Assembly (NCBI GenBank): GCA_003255065.1
Contig: QAOA01003075.1
Span: 62,001 to 126,000, forward strand
Direction: 5' to 3'
Length of the DNA: 64,000 nucleotides
From: Cercis canadensis
Lineage: Eukaryota; Streptophyta; Magnoliopsida; Fabales; Fabaceae
The notes below the pieces were generated by a model. It worked only from the letters and a program-made list of their open reading frames with translations, did no database searches and was not told the origin of the DNA. The translations under genes and the position numbers were made by a program. Below, piece after piece: positions 26,021 through 36,680 of this stretch (its first letter is position 1; every line of letters starts with the position of its first letter).

Positions 26021-26536
26021 GGGTTTGTTTGGGAGTTTTTTTGGAGGGGAGATCGGAGAGGACAGGAGAGGAAAGGGAAGGAGAGGAAAGGGAGAGAAAG
26101 GAAAGGAAAGGAAAGGAAATGGAGGGTAAGAAAATGAAGGGAAAGGGAGATGTTTTCTTCTATTTTATTTAGATGATTAAAATGAGCAAAAGGAGAGAAA
26201 AGAGAAAGAAATAAATAAAAATTTATAATTTTATAAATTTATCTTTTATTTATAAAGTAAATATATTTAATATAAGATTTAATAATATTATCTAAATAGT
26301 ATTTGAAAAAGAATTTGAAAAAATAAATAGAGGTATAATAATAAATTACTTTTTTTTTTCTCCAAACCCCCCAAATTTAGAGAACACAAAAGTGAGGCAA
26401 AAAATGAATGCAAGGGTTTGAGATTATTCATTGGTTTTTTTTCCTTTTTTAATCTTGAACTCCCAAACAATGAGATAAACACATTTACTTTTTTTTTTTC
26501 TTTTATTTCCCTCAAATTTTAACTCCCAAACAAACC
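26021..26536. mobile_element. Non-autonomous MITE with GGTTTGTTTGGGAG ends (unit A)
   Basis: A 516-bp element bounded by GGGTTTGTTTGGGAGTTT on the left and AACTCCCAAACAAACC on the right, which are inverted repeats, with TTAA on both sides (26017-26020 and 26537-26540). It splits an 88-bp subrepeat, so its limits are clear. TTAA could be the full target duplication, or TTA/TAA as in PIF/Harbinger elements; the superfamily is left open. There is no transposase frame. Confidence 0.8.
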
Positions 26537-27518
26537 TTAAAAGGAGGGATTGCTCACACCAAATTTAGTAAATCTACATCTATTATAGGCAGAGCTTCTA
26601 AGGGGCCAAGGGGCCCCACGCGTTTGACTTCAAACATTTTTTTTTATAATTTATTTTAAAAATTTTATTTGACGCTCTCAATTTTTTTTTAAAAAAAATT
26701 AATATAGTCCCTTCTCTTTAATGCCTCAAGAATTTAGTTCAAGAGTGTGTGTGACGATTCTGACCAAGATGCTTGGGTTAAAAAAGGAAAACATAAAATA
26801 AACATTGTACGATGTTCCAAATTCACATAAACTTGCAAGTAGCTTTCAAATTTGATGTTTGGTAAGCTACTCTCTCACTATCAAAAGTTCTAGACAGAAT
26901 TAATATTTGACTTTGGTATCAATATTAAGCTTTCAAAGTAATTAAGGGATACAATTTGAGTAAAAACCTCAAATAATTATCAGAATTTGAGTTTGACTAG
27001 ATTTTTTTTTTAATTGTTTCATGTAATTTTTTTCTTGTATGTATAACTTAGATTATACACTTTAACATAAAACTAACGTTAATGTTAAGTTTGATTTATT
27101 CTTTTAGTTATCTTACTCATACATCTCAATTTTATACTATTTTAGAATTTTAATTGGATTTATTTTAATTTTTTTTGAATAGTTCAACTTTAATTAAGAA
27201 CTAAAATATATGAAATAATATAAAGTTGAGACGTATAAGTAACATTTTTTTTTGATAAAAAAAAAAACTATTTTTGGACCACTAGAAGACTGCAAATTAC
27301 ATATACTATAATATATGATCTATATAGATCAAATGGTTATAAGATTCTCTCTGTGTCATAGCCTTCTTTTGATAAAAGATAAGGTGCTCAAAGTGTTTCT
27401 CCCAAATCTACAACTATGTACGAGACCTTCAGAAGAGGGATTGCTCACACCTTCCTTTGATAAAAGAGAAGGTGCTTAAAGTGCTTTTCCCAAATTTACA
27501 ACTATGTACGAGATCTTA

Positions 27519-27972
27519 ATGGTATGTTTGGGAGTTTTTTTTGGAGGGGAGAGGAGAGGAAATGAAAGGAAGGGAAATTGAGAGGTTTTTTTTTTTTTCA
27601 TTTGTTTGAATAATTAAAATGAGATGAAAGAAAAAGAAATAAATAAAAATTTATAATTTTACAAATTTATCCTTTATTTATAAAGTAAATATATTTAATA
27701 TAAAATTTAATAATGTTATCTAAATAGTATTTGAAAAAGAATTTAAAGAAATAAAATGAGGTATAATAGTAAACTATTTTTTTTTTCTCTTCAAACCCCC
27801 CAAATTTGGAGAACACAAAAATGAGGCAAAAAATAAATGCAAGAGTTTGAGATTATCCTTTAGTTTTCTTTTATTTTTTAATCTTGAACTCTCAAACAAC
27901 GAGATAGACACATTTACTTATTTACTTTCCTTTCCTCTCATTTCTCCCAAATTTTAACTTCTAAACAAACCC
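27519..27972. mobile_element. Same MITE in unit B of the tandem repeat
   Basis: Starts GGTATGTTTGGGAGTTTT and ends AACTTCTAAACAAACCC at the same place in the repeat unit as the copy at 26021-26536. It is shorter and its ends are more worn. Because both units carry it, the insertion came before the unit was duplicated. Confidence 0.75.
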
Positions 27973-28526
27973 TAAAAAGAGGGATTGCTCACACCAAATT
28001 TAGTAAGTCTACATATATTATAGGCAGAGCTTCTAAGGGGCCAGGGGGGACCACGCGGTTGGCTCCAAACATTTTTTNGCAAACATTTTTTTTTTGTAAT
28101 TTATTTTAAAAAATTTATTTGACGCTCTCAATTTTTTTTTAAAAAAAATTTAATATAGTCCCTTCTCTTTAATCCCTCAAGAATTTAGTTCAAGAGTGTG
28201 TGTGACGATTCTGACCAAGATGCTTGGGTTAAAAAAGGAAAACATAAAATAAACATTGTACGATGTTCCAAATTCACATAAACTTGCAAGCAGCTTTCAA
28301 ATTTGATGTTTGGTAAGCTACTCTCTCCCTATCAAAAGTTCTAGACAGAATTAATATTTGACTTTGGTATCAGTATTAAGCTTTCAAAGTAATTAAGGGA
28401 CACAATTTGAGTAAAAACCTCAAATAATTATCAGAATTTGAGTTTGACTAGATTTTTTTTTTTAATTGTTTCATGTAATTTTTTTCTTGTATGTATAACT
28501 TAGATTATACACTTTAACATAAAACT

Positions 28527-30164
28527 AATTTTTTTTAATATTTTTAACAATTATTCTAAATTTGAACACAAAATCTATAAGTCTTGAGGACGACCTTGTC
28601 AAAAATTAATTTAACCTAAAATCTTAAGCTTTTGGGATAAATTGGTTATTGACATGATATTAGAGTCTCTTTAATTCAGTAGTTAGGAGATCGAATTATT
28701 ATGCTTCTATTTTTCAATTAAATTAAAATTTCAGCATATGATATAAGTGGACATATGTTTTGTTCATGTTTCATGCTCAAAAAATTTTCGTGTGCAAGGG
28801 CATATTAGGTATGAAACTATTACTGTATCTTCATCTAACAACTTAAACTTTTAAATTGAATTGATTCTTAATAGACCTTAATATCACTTGATTACAAGTT
28901 ATTTAGTTAAAACTAACTATTTTGATACACATGAAGTCACTCATGTTTTCAAAAGTTTTTGACACCAATTTCAAGAATTAATTTCTCCCAAAACTCCCAA
29001 TTATGAGACAGTGGTAGAGCTACCCAAAAAAGTAGGAAGGTAATTAAGCAAAGCCCTTCATACTATTCAATGGAGATGAGCTAATTTACCGGAGACACAA
29101 ACGAGATAGCCTGGGTTTGATACTACACTCAAGAAAAAAGTATTTGCACATCTCAAAGTTATTGTAATTATCTCTCACAATTGTTATTTTTCCTAACAAT
29201 AAATTTTCATCCCTACTAGTATCTACACTTTTATTTTTTATTAATTAAAATTAATGAAAAATTGTCTCTAGGATTTATAATATTAGCATTTAGGCTTAAA
29301 CCCTAAACCCTCTTAGTATATTGGATTTCAATTATCATAATAGAATATTCATGGATTCTATGATACTACGTGAGTACGTTATACTATACTAACGTAGTAA
29401 GCATCAGTAATTTTTATATTTTATTATATATAAATATAATTTATTTTATTTTCTCAAACAAATTTAAAAACAGTTAACGTGTACACATGTCATTCACACA
29501 TTAGCTATTTTCATGTAGTATAACATACTATAAAGTATATAAGAAACCTCCTATAATATTTTACACAAGATTTGAGGAATGTTAAAAATTGTTCTCTCAG
29601 TAGAGTTTGCTATATTATCTAATGAATGTTGATTATCTATATGACTTTGCTATTTCAAATACAATCTCTGTTGTACAAAAAAAAAGAAATAGTATCTCTA
29701 AATTTTGTAGTTCAAAGTTAGATAAAGATGACTATAGCAAATAAAAATTATCTGTTTAAGGGGATGCTTGTTTTAAACTTCATCATAGAAAGGGAACAAA
29801 ATTGTCTACTCAGTTAAATTAATTGGGATTTACAGAATAATATATATTTTTTATCTAACACCAGTAAATGAAAGTTAAAATTGTAGTTTATGTTTTGCCA
29901 ATAAAGTTTACATAGAAAGCTTAGTTGTAAACTTGTATAAGCTTGCCCCTAATGATAGATTAACTATAAAGGCCTGCTTCTGAAAAAAGAAAAAGAAAAG
30001 TTTTCAAGGCCTCTCATGTAGCCCATAAGTCCATACAAAGAAATCAAGCTAGGGCCCTAAAAATTTAGAGCCTGTGTAAAATTGAGTTTTTGAAAATTGT
30101 AACTTCTTTAAGTAAAATAATCATAACTTTCAACTTGTTTATTAGATTAGGTAAATTTTTTTTT
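28527..30164. other. Intergenic DNA with uncertain element remnants
   Basis: AT-rich, with no gene. A stretch near 29080-29140 (TGAGCTAATTTACCGG, then GGGTTTGATACTACACTC) weakly resembles tRNA box A and box B and could be a decayed SINE. TGATATTAGAGTC near 28656 recalls a tRNA-Met primer-binding site, but no LTR is visible beside it. A short TAAACCCTAAACCCT occurs at about 29303. Confidence 0.4.
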
Positions 30165-30418
30165 AGTAAACTTATATTTGCGTTCCTGAAATTTAAGATT
30201 TAAAAAAATAGTCATTGAAAAAATACTAACTACAAAATAGTCATGGAAAGAACTGATATGAGTAACAAAATAATCTAATATTTGTTAAATTTTAAATCTT
30301 TCAAGAACTATTTTGTTACGCATATCAGTTCTTTCGATGATTATTTTGTAGTTAGTATTCTTTTAAAGACTATTTTATTAAATCTTGAATCTTTTAAGGA
30401 TGCAAATGTAGATTTACT
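30165..30418. mobile_element. Foldback MITE, family 1 (fullest copy)
   Basis: A 254-bp palindromic element: AGTAAACTTATATTTGCGTT at the left, TGCAAATGTAGATTTACT at the right, and two long inverted halves that both contain a GATTATTTTGTAGTTAGT-like core in opposite orientation. It has no coding capacity. It is the least damaged of the four family members in the window. Such a foldback, if transcribed, would form one long hairpin. Confidence 0.8.
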
Positions 30419-33068
30419 TTTTTTTTAAAAAAAAAATTTGCGTAAACTTTTTCTTGTGTGCGTGTTAGATAATGACACAAATGACCAATAAGTTACTCAA
30501 ATCCCTTACTACTAAATCCCACCTAGTAACTTTTGGTATAAGTTTTTGAGATATATACAATAGAAACAGCCTAAGTAGCTTGCTACTTCCTTATGCACCA
30601 AAAGTAACTATTTTTTGCCCTAAACTTGTGATTTTACACTTCAATTTTGATATGTGTTTTGCACGTAAAAGTGGGGGAGGAGGTATCTCATCTAGACTTG
30701 GAGCTTTATGTTTTAATTTTTTGTTATTTTACTGAATTTTTAATTTTTAATTTTGAAAATTTTAATTTAATTTTGAAAGTTAAAAAAAAAAAAGAAAAAG
30801 AACTAAAACCGTGCCTAACTCCAAGCATAGTTTCCTAAATAGGACTAGAGCTCAAGCTTTCATTTTAAGCCTACGTAAAAGAGTGTTATATTGGAGTTTT
30901 ATGCCCTTAGGGAACATGAGAACATCCCCTCACCCCACAAAAGAAAAATCATAGTTGTCATTTACTACATTAATGATAATGGGAACATTACAAAATTACA
31001 AAAAGTGGTATTATACTTTCATTAATGATAATCATAGTTCTTGGTCTTGTGCAAATTTTTAGTTTTTTTTCTTATATATTTTTAAAATTATTAAATAAAT
31101 AAAGCTAGATTTTTTAAGATAAAAAAGAGATTCGATCACATGAGAAAGCTAGTTTTACATGAAATGACATGAGAAAGAGATGAGATAAATATATAGCGCA
31201 CTGAAACTAATATAAGAAGAGCTAAATTCCCTTTATCAAAGTTATTCCTACTCCGACCACTTAAGTTATGCCTTGATTGGCTATTAAATATAAATTATGA
31301 ACCTTGTTTATTCTAATTCGTGATCACATTCAAGCTAAACCATATAATGTCAATTCATATAAAGAATAACAAAGCATATCTTGACTTCCTTGCAAGCATA
31401 AACTCCACTATATATATATATATATATGCAGCAGAATTTACTCCCTCACAAGAACCACACACCCCTTTAAAATACGTCATTTACTTGCTTTTGTACCAAA
31501 AGATGCTTCCTTTTGTATCAAGAATAATAAGTGATTGCTAAACTACCCAAAGAGGTAGTACTAGTTCATTGAATTCTAGCAGGGCTCACATTTTGAACCC
31601 AGCCCCTTTCACTAGTCACCAGCCCCATTACCTCCGCAAATCCAACAGCAAAGCCNNNNNNNNNNNNNNNNNNNNNNNNNNNNNNNNNNNNNNNNNNNNN
31701 NNNNAAAAAATTAATATTCTTGATTATTTTTAATTCGACATTTTTTTTGGTATTGTTTTGTTTATGCATTTTACTAAAAAATTACTTGCTTTTGTACCAA
31801 AAGATGCTTCCTTCCTTTTTTACTTGATCATCAAATATACTTTTTGGAAACCTCATCTCTCTTGCCTCCTCATGCTTATTCTTTTCCTAACTCGGATCTC
31901 ATTTCACAATTGAGTACAGAAATTGATAGTTCCATCATTACATCTCTCATAAATATCCTCATATATGTAATATTTGAACTATTCAGAAAAAAAATATTTA
32001 AATAAATGAATGTAATTTGTAAGATATATATATATTATTTTTTTAATTTGGACCCATAGAATCATAGTGGTATTTTTTTTAGAGGGGTGTCAAATTTTAT
32101 GTAAAATTTGTAATGTAAATATACAATACTCTATATCTGGCAAAAGAAAAGCATTGACTAATAGTAGTTTTAGAAGCCTTATATTAAGGAAAACAACGAA
32201 GAAGTATATGAGAAATAGCAGGATCAGAGAATAAAGAGAAGAAGAGAAACAAATTGAAGGGGACAGGCAGTAAAGCATGAATTATAATTTTGGGTTGAAG
32301 CCAGCTATCTTTATGGGCAATTTTTCCTGATGAACAACCCCAACTTTGTATTAATTGTAACTGAAGCCTTTTATTAGTGGAGTTTTTCTATTCCTTTTAG
32401 CTAAAGATCATGATGTTAGAATATAATTGATGCACACAATAAATCTATAGCTGAATAAATAACTTTTAGTCATTGATGTGTAGTAGTAAATCTTCAGATT
32501 TCACAAAATATTTAGAAAATTGACAGTGTGCTTCTAGTCTATGCCTTTTGCTTAAGCTTTGAACTGATAGAATATTACAAGTTTATTTTTAAGGTTAGGC
32601 AAAGAAGCCTAAGGAAACTGACTTCTTGACAGTTACCTAACTGTCCCCTTCTCACAACTAACCAATTATTAGAGTCAAGGGATAGTGGACAATTAAATAA
32701 ATATTCACTAATCATTTGATAAATAAATTCTCTTTATTAGTAGGCTACCTTAGTCTCAAAAGAGATGAGGTTAACACATGAATGTAGGCCAAAAGGAGCA
32801 AACCACGTTAAATTGTCGTTGTTTTTATGCAAGACATATATAGGTTTTATTTTCTCCCTCACGTGCAAGTTGTAGGGCGAATCCGTCTTAACAAAGAGGA
32901 AACATAACCCTAAACCCTTCAAATTCAAACTGAAATTAACAATGGCTCTTTCAGGAATCAGAAAACAGTTATTCTGATTCTTGCTGTTTAGAACAAGAAA
33001 AGCCATATACGTTCCTCAAAATTGAGTTATTCTTGAAGGTTATTGGCCAACTTATTCATCTAAGATAT
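30419..33068. other. Intergenic DNA with a sequence gap and a dispersed repeat
   Basis: 31522-31780 is a diverged copy of 35253-35490 (both contain AATAAGTGATTGCTAA and AGAGGTAGTACTAGTTCA). The copy is broken by a run of 49 Ns at 31656-31704. ACTTGCTTTTGTACCAAA and the following bases occur on both sides (31488 and 31784), either a long target duplication or another unmerged overlap. A (TA)n run lies at 31410-31430. No gene is recognised. Confidence 0.55.
32737..33006 (-). CDS. Unassigned small ORF, doubtful
   Basis: An 89-residue frame with an ATG, starting MAFLVLNSKNQNN, lies just downstream of the 124-residue frame at 33069-33443 on the same strand. I recognise no domain. It may be non-coding, or part of a decayed gene together with its neighbour. 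Confidence 0.15.
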   Translation of the reverse strand: MAFLVLNSKNQNNCFLIPERAIVNFSLNLKGLGLCFLFVKTDSPYNLHVREKIKPIYVLHKNNDNLTWFAPFGLHSCVNLISFETKVAY

Positions 33069-33443
33069 CTACACTATATGACAATTTCTCAAAATCTCCA
33101 CAAAGTATTCACAGTTGACTTCATAACAAAACTGAAAGTGGGATTCTTGAAAGCTTTGAACTATCTCCAAGGTATCATCATCTAGTGGAATGTTCAATGT
33201 ACAATATATATAATCCAAACGTCCATATGTGATCAACCTTTGTTCATTGTTTTCTATCTTCACATTCATGTTTTGGACCACACCACGAGTGACGTGGTTG
33301 AGTTTTGGGCTTCTAAGATATTGACATTTTGTTAAAGATGAATGAATCACATGCCCTATAATTGAATCTGATTCTCCCACTTCCATAAGTGCTTTCAGAT
33401 TGACATCCACGAACTCTGGAATGCTGAGAGAACAGATTATCAT
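33069..33443 (-). CDS. Unassigned 124-residue ORF, possible exon or gene remnant
   Basis: An ATG-initiated minus-strand frame of 124 residues with protein-like composition (few low-complexity runs, balanced charged residues), containing SIPEFVDVNLKALMEVGES and ending EILRNCHIV. A CTGTTCTCTCAG just inside the start looks like a plant 3' splice site, so the real exon could begin at CATTCCAGAG with earlier exons upstream on that strand (33.5 kb onward), though I found none. I do not recognise the family. It could be a single-exon remnant of a decayed gene. No function is proposed. Confidence 0.3.
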   Translation of the reverse strand: MIICSLSIPEFVDVNLKALMEVGESDSIIGHVIHSSLTKCQYLRSPKLNHVTRGVVQNMNVKIENNEQRLITYGRLDYIYCTLNIPLDDDTLEIVQSFQESHFQFCYEVNCEYFVEILRNCHIV

Positions 33444-33839
33444 TGGCTAAGTGCTTCTTTAGGCCAAATGAAGCTTTAATTAGTATACAAAGTCATTAGA
33501 CTTGTAAGGAAAGGCATTACTCTTACATATTTTATCAATAAATTTGAAACAAATCTCCCATCATGATGAGCAAATCAAATCTGGATTCTCTAAAGTTTAA
33601 GTGTCTTCAAAAGATAACTAGCGTAATTAGTATATTTTATTAAAATCTAAATGGTTGATTTTTCTTTTAAGCACTTTATTGCTCACCGATGTTAATTATT
33701 GAGTAGTAGATACGATGTATCTTTCATTTTAGAGGATTCAAATTTTATACTCTTGAGTATCATTTGTATTGACCACAAACTTATGTAATATGATTAACTA
33801 TTTTTCGAGCGTATGCATGTTTTCTCTGCTACTTTTTCA

Positions 33840-34006
33840 AAGGTTTTTTTTACCCAACTACTAAGTGATGCTTGTTTGCCAGAAAAAAAAGTTATTCGGT
33901 GCTTTATTGCTAAGCATTTGTGNAAGGTTTTTTTTACCTAACTACTAAGTGATGCTTGTTTGCCAGAAAAAAAAGTTATTCGGTGCTTTATTGCTAAGCA
34001 TTTGTG
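33840..34006. repeat. 83-bp tandem pair around a single N
   Basis: AAGGTTTTTTTTACC... to ...AAGCATTTGTG occurs at 33840-33922 and again at 33924-34006, with N at 33923 between. The copies are almost identical and meet exactly at the N, so an unmerged assembly overlap is the simplest reading. Confidence 0.85.
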
Positions 34007-34444
34007 ATAGTGATAAAAAAAAAAAAAAAACGGAGATTCTATGATACTATATGTGTATGTACTACACTGAAATGACAAACATTAGCTCTCGTTTATTTTA
34101 GGGTTAGCTTAGGTTTGAGTAGTCTCAAAGTGTGCTTTAATGAAGCTGCACTCTTGCATATTACACGAGAGATTTACTTTATTTGTCATACAGTGCATGC
34201 AAACTAAATAAATGAAATTTAGGTATAGTTATTATTTGGTATAAGAAGTGCTAAGCATTATATGGTTTATTTGGAAATAAAATGAGGAACAAATGGGTTC
34301 GGATCAAGTGAAAATAAGATCATTGATATATAGAAAATAGGAACTAGTTTTCTTTATCTCTTGTTTCAATGTCATACTAATAAGAGAAAAACAATTAGAG
34401 AGAAATTAAATAGTAAAGTTACTTATTCATTTTGATAATAATAA

Positions 34445-34634
34445 ATTTTTTTTTTTTTTACATCAAGAATATCCTCAAATCCTTTCAATATAGGACTAAT
34501 CCCTATTCGGGATGAAAATAATAGCCGGTAAATCTCTCCTAACAAATGTGACTCAAATAATTCGAACTCATGATCTTTAGCCTAAAACGCCTTGAGACTC
34601 AGTTTGCTTCCATTGAGCCAACACCTTGTTGGTC
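34445..34634 (-). mobile_element. tRNA-derived SINE with 11-bp target-site duplication
   Basis: Read on the minus strand, the element begins GACCAACAAGGTGTTGGCTC, has a box A-like TTGGCTCAATGGAAG and a box B-like GAGTTCGAATTAT with tRNA-like spacing, and ends in a run of A. GATAATAATAA flanks it exactly at 34434-34444 and 34635-34645. The body is about 175 bp plus tail. It is non-coding and depends on a LINE for movement. The clean flanks suggest a fairly recent insertion. Confidence 0.8.
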
Positions 34635-34645
34635 GATAATAATAA

Positions 34646-35628
34646 CTTTGTTAGTTGAGTATTGTGTCTTCTATAAATTTTATTACAAAAGTTGTGTTCA
34701 AATCCTGTAATTATCAAGTGAGATAAAATTATAGAAGATATGCTAACTTTGTTATATAGTCTCGTGTCAACAAAAAAAAAATTTATATTAAATAAAAATA
34801 AACTAATTTATATCATACTTAGACATTAATAACCACAACTATTATTGTGGTTATATAATGGGATAACCAAATATAATAATCAATTTTTTTACAGAATGAA
34901 TAGAGTGAGAGTGGTCCTTTATGATATTTTTCTGTAAATAAGCAGCTTTTGGCATTTTCTTTGAATATGATCCTGATTCCTAAATTGGAATTTCCCCTAA
35001 TTCTCCCAATGATTTACGCCTTCGCTGACAAGTGATAGAAAAAGAAATACCTTAACGAAGTGTAGCCATCTCGTAAAGGGCATAGTTTTGAAAATTGGGC
35101 CAGTTTTTTGGTCAAACTGGTCATTTACCTACTCCAATTATCATCTATAATCATTTTTCTTTGAGTCCTACAGGCTAAATTTCTTTTAGGGAATTAAAAT
35201 TTAAATTTGAGATCTCATATTTTTTCAGGAATTCTTAGGTGAATTACATTAAAAGAATAATAAGTGATTGCTAAGCTATCCAAAGAGGTAGTACTAGTTC
35301 ATTGAATTTTGACTGGGGCTCATATTTTAAAATTGGTATTGTTGCAAAAATTTTAAAAAATTGAGTCTGTGAGTCAAATTTTAAAATAGTTAATAAAATT
35401 TAAATTTAATTGTATAAAAAAATTAATATTCTTGATTCTTTTTAATTCAAATTTTTTTATATTATTTTATTTATACATTTTATTAAAAATAAACTATTTT
35501 AACTCATACTGAATGACTCATTTTTATAGAGATCTTTGTAATAATACAAATTTTAAGACTTAAATCTCATTAAAATTCACTCAATAAATATAATGGAATA
35601 ACACCATACATTTTAAAGAGAAGATAGC

Positions 35629-35665
<37 letters not shown>

Positions 35666-36200
35666 ATTCACATAATATACCTTCATTATATGATCTGTAT
35701 ATTTGAGAATATTAAATTTAACCAAACTCATGAAAAAAATATTCTTTTTGTTTTGTTTTTATAAAATTTAATGCCACAATTTATTAAAAAAAGAGAAATT
35801 AATACACCTAACATCAAATCAAACATCAGGGCTTTTGCCCCATTTTGTTCCACCGAAAAACAAAAAAAATAAAACATCAAATACACGATTTTTATTATGA
35901 GCAGGGTCCAGGGGGTGGGGGCAGGGTGAGAGAAGGTGCCATATTAACGAAAAAATTGTACTTGCTTTTATGAAAGGAAAAAAAGATGGAAATTGGACAA
36001 TGCTAAAGGGTCATCTATTAAATGCCAAAACAAAGAAAAAGAAAAAAGAAAGGACACTGCACAAGTGGATTGAGATGGGGCAGTTATGGGAGTCCATATG
36101 ACAAAAAGGAGCTGGTTTCAAATTATAAAAGAAAGAAAGATCCTATCATCATCCTACTAATAATAGCACGAAAAAAGATAAAAATTTATTATAAATTGAA
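34646..36200. other. Intergenic DNA upstream of the zinc-finger gene
   Basis: Contains the second copy of a dispersed repeat (35253-35490, matching 31522-31780) and an (AAT)n microsatellite at about 35629-35663. No gene is recognised. Confidence 0.5.
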
Positions 36201-36239
36201 AAGAATCTGACCGTTCCTTTTTATAGTGGAACCCCAATG

Positions 36240-36680
36240 CTGGGTCTTCACACAATCTCAGAGAGTACCCCAATTTTGCTTCTTTTTTTTTTTTTTCTTT
36301 TTCTTTCTTTCTTTGTCTCTCTGTTTGCTCTTCTTCTCTCAGACACACTCACTTATTACTCATTAGTAGCTGCTAACCACTGCAAAACAAGCTCAAATTC
36401 GACAAAACAAGTTGTTCAACTCTTCATGTTATCTGATTCCTCTGACTTTCCTCCCCCATCCCCATCTCTGCTTGCTTTCCCATAATTCTTCTCTTTCTCT
36501 TTCTCTCTCCTTTCTGTCTTTCTCTTTCACACTGTCATCTTATCTCTTTTTATTTTCTCACTCAACAACCCTTTATAGTAGTGAGCACTAGGAAAAAGCC
36601 TACACCCCCTTCTTGTGGTTGCTGATACACTTCCCAGTCCCAAGCTGTGAAGGAGCCTGCAATTTTATCGTACGGTACTA
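36240..36680 (+). promoter_or_regulatory. Probable promoter and 5'UTR exon of the ZFP4-like gene
   Basis: A long CT-rich stretch (36280-36540), TTTATAGTAG at about 36574, and a GTAAGT at about 36681 that could be a donor. The matching acceptor would be AATGCAG at 39542-39548, about 90 bases before the ATG at 39636, leaving an intron of about 2.87 kb with no coding sequence. No transcript supports this; it rests on splice-site-like sequences and the leader-like composition. Confidence 0.4.

Larger units (their letters stand above)
25572..28526 (+). repeat. Tandem direct repeat of a 1.5-kb unit
   Basis: Unit A is 25572-27070 and unit B 27071-28526. Both start AACTAACGTTAATGTTAAG and end ACACTTTAACATAA, and they match along their length with scattered substitutions and small indels. 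Within each unit an approximately 88-bp subrepeat (CTTCCTTTGATAAAAGA...) occurs twice, and a MITE sits in the second subrepeat. No frame in either unit resembles a protein; the open stretches are GA-rich low-complexity sequence. A single N at 28078 lies in unit B. Confidence 0.9.

Noticed and set aside
25834-26172. A 112-residue frame rich in E, K, G and R
   Set aside because: It is produced by GA-rich low-complexity sequence of the tandem repeat and its MITE.
28640-28670. A primer-binding-site-like TGATATTAGAGTC
   Set aside because: No LTR, polypurine tract or retroelement frame is seen nearby, and such a short AT-rich match can arise by chance.
29303-29317. A telomere-like TAAACCCTAAACCCT
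   Set aside because: Only about two units are present, which is common by chance in plant DNA and in regulatory telo-boxes.
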